From assembly GCA_017404585.1 (NCBI GenBank), contig JAFRCB010000045.1, forward strand, positions 1 through 7,668: a stretch of 7,668 bases of DNA. The letters run 5' to 3'. Under the pieces are notes generated by a model. It saw only the letters and a list, made by a program, of their open reading frames with translations, did no database searches and had not been told where the DNA came from. The DNA comes from Lachnospiraceae bacterium (GTDB lineage: Bacteria; Bacillota; Clostridia; Lachnospirales; Lachnospiraceae). Positions 6,143-7,668 of the stretch are shown one piece after another (positions within the stretch are counted from its first letter, which is position 1; every line of letters begins with the position of its first letter). The translations under genes and the position numbers were made by a program.

Positions 6143-6673
6143 ATGGCAGCAAGCGAATATCGTATCAGGGTAAAACGCGGACATCATGCCCGTCTCCGTT
6201 TCTGGTTCGATCCGATGAGCGATGATATCTGGAACGGCGATGCCGACCTGATCATGGAGGACGAACTCTCCTGCGACAATATATGCACACACGAACTGTT
6301 CTTCCCGATTATCGAGCGCTTCTTCCCTGGGGAATTCCGTTGGAGAAATGAGCTGAATCTCATGCCGATGGAGGACGTAAAAGATATGATCGATGAAATC
6401 CGCGATCTGATCGATATCCTCGATGCCGGCGATATAAAGAACAAGCGTCTCAACTACCTTCGCGAGGGCTATGCGGTCGACCTTCTGGTTCCCGAGGATG
6501 AATATATGGAGAATTACTACGGTCGTCCTCAGCGCATTCAGGTCCAGGGCGTCATCGACCATCTCTATGTCATCAGCGAGTTCTATCAGACGATCGCGGA
6601 CTATCTTGAAGAGATGGTGGATAAGTACGAGCCGAAAGGCTTCAAGTATATAGCGATCTCCTCACCGGTTTAA
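6143..6673 (+). CDS. Acidic cytosolic protein of unknown family
   Basis: I do not recognise this 176-residue protein. It has no signal peptide, no membrane segment, and no catalytic motif that I can see. The first 20 residues are basic (YRIRVKRGHHARLRF) and the remainder is strongly acidic, with about 36 Asp/Glu against 20 Lys/Arg overall. Residues 75-100 (PMEDVKDMIDEIRDLIDILD) and 137-162 (from VQGVIDHLYVISEF to YLEEMVDKYE) look like amphipathic helices. Two Cys (44, 48) and Trp/Phe/Tyr residues are scattered through the folded part, so it is likely a small alpha/beta globular protein. The ATG at 6143 follows AAGGA at about ten bases. The gene is alone: divergent from the helicase, convergent with the phosphatase. 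Codon use looks like that of its neighbours. A lineage-specific housekeeping or regulatory protein is possible, but no function is supported. Confidence 0.85.
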   Translation: MAASEYRIRVKRGHHARLRFWFDPMSDDIWNGDADLIMEDELSCDNICTHELFFPIIERFFPGEFRWRNELNLMPMEDVKDMIDEIRDLIDILDAGDIKNKRLNYLREGYAVDLLVPEDEYMENYYGRPQRIQVQGVIDHLYVISEFYQTIADYLEEMVDKYEPKGFKYIAISSPV

Positions 6674-6754
6674 GGAATTATTCTCAGTTACGTCTCAAAA
6701 CCGATCTGAGGCAGTTTTCGCATAAGGCAGACTGCATGTCAAACAGGAACACAG

Positions 6755-6857
6755 AAGGGGCTGTCGCATTAAGGCGCGCCACCACTATATATGGCAGACG
6801 TTATTTGCAAATGTCTGCCATATATAGTGGTGACGCCGTCTAATGCGACAGCCCCTT
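6755..6857. repeat. Long near-perfect palindrome, MITE-like
   Basis: Two 45-base arms (6755-6799 and 6813-6857) flank a 13-base centre. The outer 17 positions (AAGGGGCTGTCGCATTA with its complement) and the inner 20 (6780-6799 with 6813-6832) pair perfectly. The eight between pair poorly: three G-C pairs, one wobble and four mismatches. The centre contains the palindrome ATTTGCAAAT (6803-6812). The ends GGGGCTGTCGCA resemble terminal inverted repeats of some Firmicutes insertion sequences, from memory. There is no transposase. A duplicated target longer than AG is not visible. It lies between two convergent genes, where its RNA hairpin could also stop transcription in either direction, although only a two-base T-run follows each arm. 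Confidence 0.85.
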
Positions 6858-6871
6858 AGTATCTTACCTAT

Positions 6872-6919
6872 TACCGGCGTGACATCTGATCCGAATGCCG
6901 CGCTTTTTTCGCGCCGGTA
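6872..6919. repeat. 8-bp inverted repeat downstream of the phosphatase gene
   Basis: TACCGGCG (6872-6879) and CGCCGGTA (6912-6919) are perfect complements, 32 bases apart. The interior holds CCGCGCTTTTTTCGCG. It lies just past the phosphatase stop codon and could form the 3' end of that transcript. No U-run follows the stem, so a standard intrinsic terminator is not supported. Confidence 0.45.
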
Positions 6920-6943
6920 CTTCACATGCTGTCTCACGTGCAC

Positions 6944-7668
6944 TCAGCCATGCACATAGAATTCTTTCATATCATCCAGCCTCAGGCACCCGAGCATAGC
7001 GTACCGGGTCTCCCTGACAGCACAGCCGCAGTCGATATCGATCAGATGGCCGTGTCCGCCGTGCCAGATCCTGCACCGTCCGTCGGGAGCCGGATCTGTA
7101 AAGAGGGCTGTCGGTGTGTGTCCGAATATCATTTTGGTATTTTTCGGGTACTTAATATAGAGCTCACTGTAATCCCTGTCTGCAAATTCCTTCGAATACC
7201 ATCTCGGATACACGCGGTCCCAGACGACATGCTCTCTCTCCTTCGGACTGAGCTCGTTGTATCGAAGCGGCGTGTCCACATACCTGTCGAGATGCGTCGC
7301 ATGGCACAAATAGAAATTCCGGTCACCGACCTTCAGGTTTGGGATGACTACATATGCATTTGCAATATAACTGACTATCCTGCGCCGCTCTGTCCGGTCA
7401 AGCTTGACGAACTCGCTCCAGGTCGTAAGTCCCCCGTTATAATACCAGATCATCCACTCGCGAGTCGCGTAAAAGCCCTCTGAATCCTTGACAAGGAGCG
7501 ATCTCTTGTAAGCGTCAGTTAAGAACAGGTCGTGATTTCCGACCAGATAGATTATGTTCGGCTTATCCATGATATACATGAATGTTTTAATACCGTCCGG
7601 TCCTCTGTCCGCAACATCACCGAGGATATAGAGAGTATCGTTCTCGCTGAAATCAATCTTTTCCAGCA
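6944..7668 (-). CDS. Calcineurin-like (PPP family) serine/threonine or nucleotide phosphatase, 5' end missing
   Basis: This is a metal-dependent phosphoesterase, probably cytoplasmic. The last 240 residues are visible and the frame is open to the right edge, so the first metal motif (GDxHG) lies outside. The ATG at 7579 is internal: 29 further codons upstream contain the essential GDVADRG (16-22 of the visible part). Then come GNHD (43-46), the histidine in LCHATH (about 122), GHTP (182-185) and DIDCGC (210-215), all metal or phosphate ligands of the PPP fold. The spacing fits bacterial protein phosphatases of the PrpA/PrpE kind or diadenosine tetraphosphatases; the sequence does not choose between them. 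The stop is TGA at 6944-6946. It converges on the acidic-protein gene with a palindrome between them. Confidence 0.9.
   Translation of the reverse strand, partial: LEKIDFSENDTLYILGDVADRGPDGIKTFMYIMDKPNIIYLVGNHDLFLTDAYKRSLLVKDSEGFYATREWMIWYYNGGLTTWSEFVKLDRTERRRIVSYIANAYVVIPNLKVGDRNFYLCHATHLDRYVDTPLRYNELSPKEREHVVWDRVYPRWYSKEFADRDYSELYIKYPKNTKMIFGHTPTALFTDPAPDGRCRIWHGGHGHLIDIDCGCAVRETRYAMLGCLRLDDMKEFYVHG

Noticed and set aside
5894..6562. 222-codon open frame on the minus strand
   Set aside because: It is mostly antisense to the acidic-protein gene and crosses the promoter region; the plus-strand frame has a better start and a coherent composition.
6715..6735. TCGCATAAGGCAGAC next to the palindrome resembling parts of its arm
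   Set aside because: The match is short, needs an indel and is split between two parts of the arm; it could be chance.
1..7668. Genome-wide reassignment of TAG as a sense codon
   Set aside because: Only one in-frame TAG occurs in the window and all other genes are open without needing one; a recoded genome should show more.

Overview
The window looks like chromosomal DNA from a Gram-positive anaerobe of the Bacillota, probably a gut Lachnospiraceae-type Clostridia. The reasons are the strong GGAGG ribosome binding sites, two TTG starts, a diderm-independent lipoprotein signal (LAAC), a BMP-family nucleoside-type ABC uptake cassette, and roughly even base composition. The genus cannot be fixed from the sequence alone.

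Layout: four genes lie on the minus strand. Read in their own direction, from right to left, they are a DEAD-box RNA helicase with a DbpA-type RNA-binding tail (4026-5897), the alanine-synthesising aminotransferase AlaA (2653-3870), a BMP-family lipoprotein (1282-2565), and a BMP-partner ABC ATPase that runs off the left edge (1-1042). An acidic protein of unknown family (6143-6673, plus strand) diverges from the helicase. It converges on a metal-dependent PPP-type phosphatase whose 5' end is cut off by the right edge (6944-7668, minus strand).

The lipoprotein and the ATPase form a transport operon with its own sigma-A promoter. A strong intercistronic stem-loop separates the two genes. alaA has a separate promoter with an extended -10, a palindrome over the -35/spacer and a leader hairpin. 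The helicase and the phosphatase appear to be independent housekeeping genes.

Two things stand out. First, the ATPase is interrupted by a single in-frame TAG (125-127), and the same reading frame continues past it with convincing family sequence to the window edge. This is a point nonsense mutation, a sequencing error, or a suppressed stop. Second, the convergent intergenic region holds a 103-bp near-perfect palindrome (6755-6857) that looks like a MITE or a relic of insertion sequence ends. No defence system, CRISPR array, RNA gene or intact mobile element is visible. No stretch longer than about 300 bases lacks a gene.
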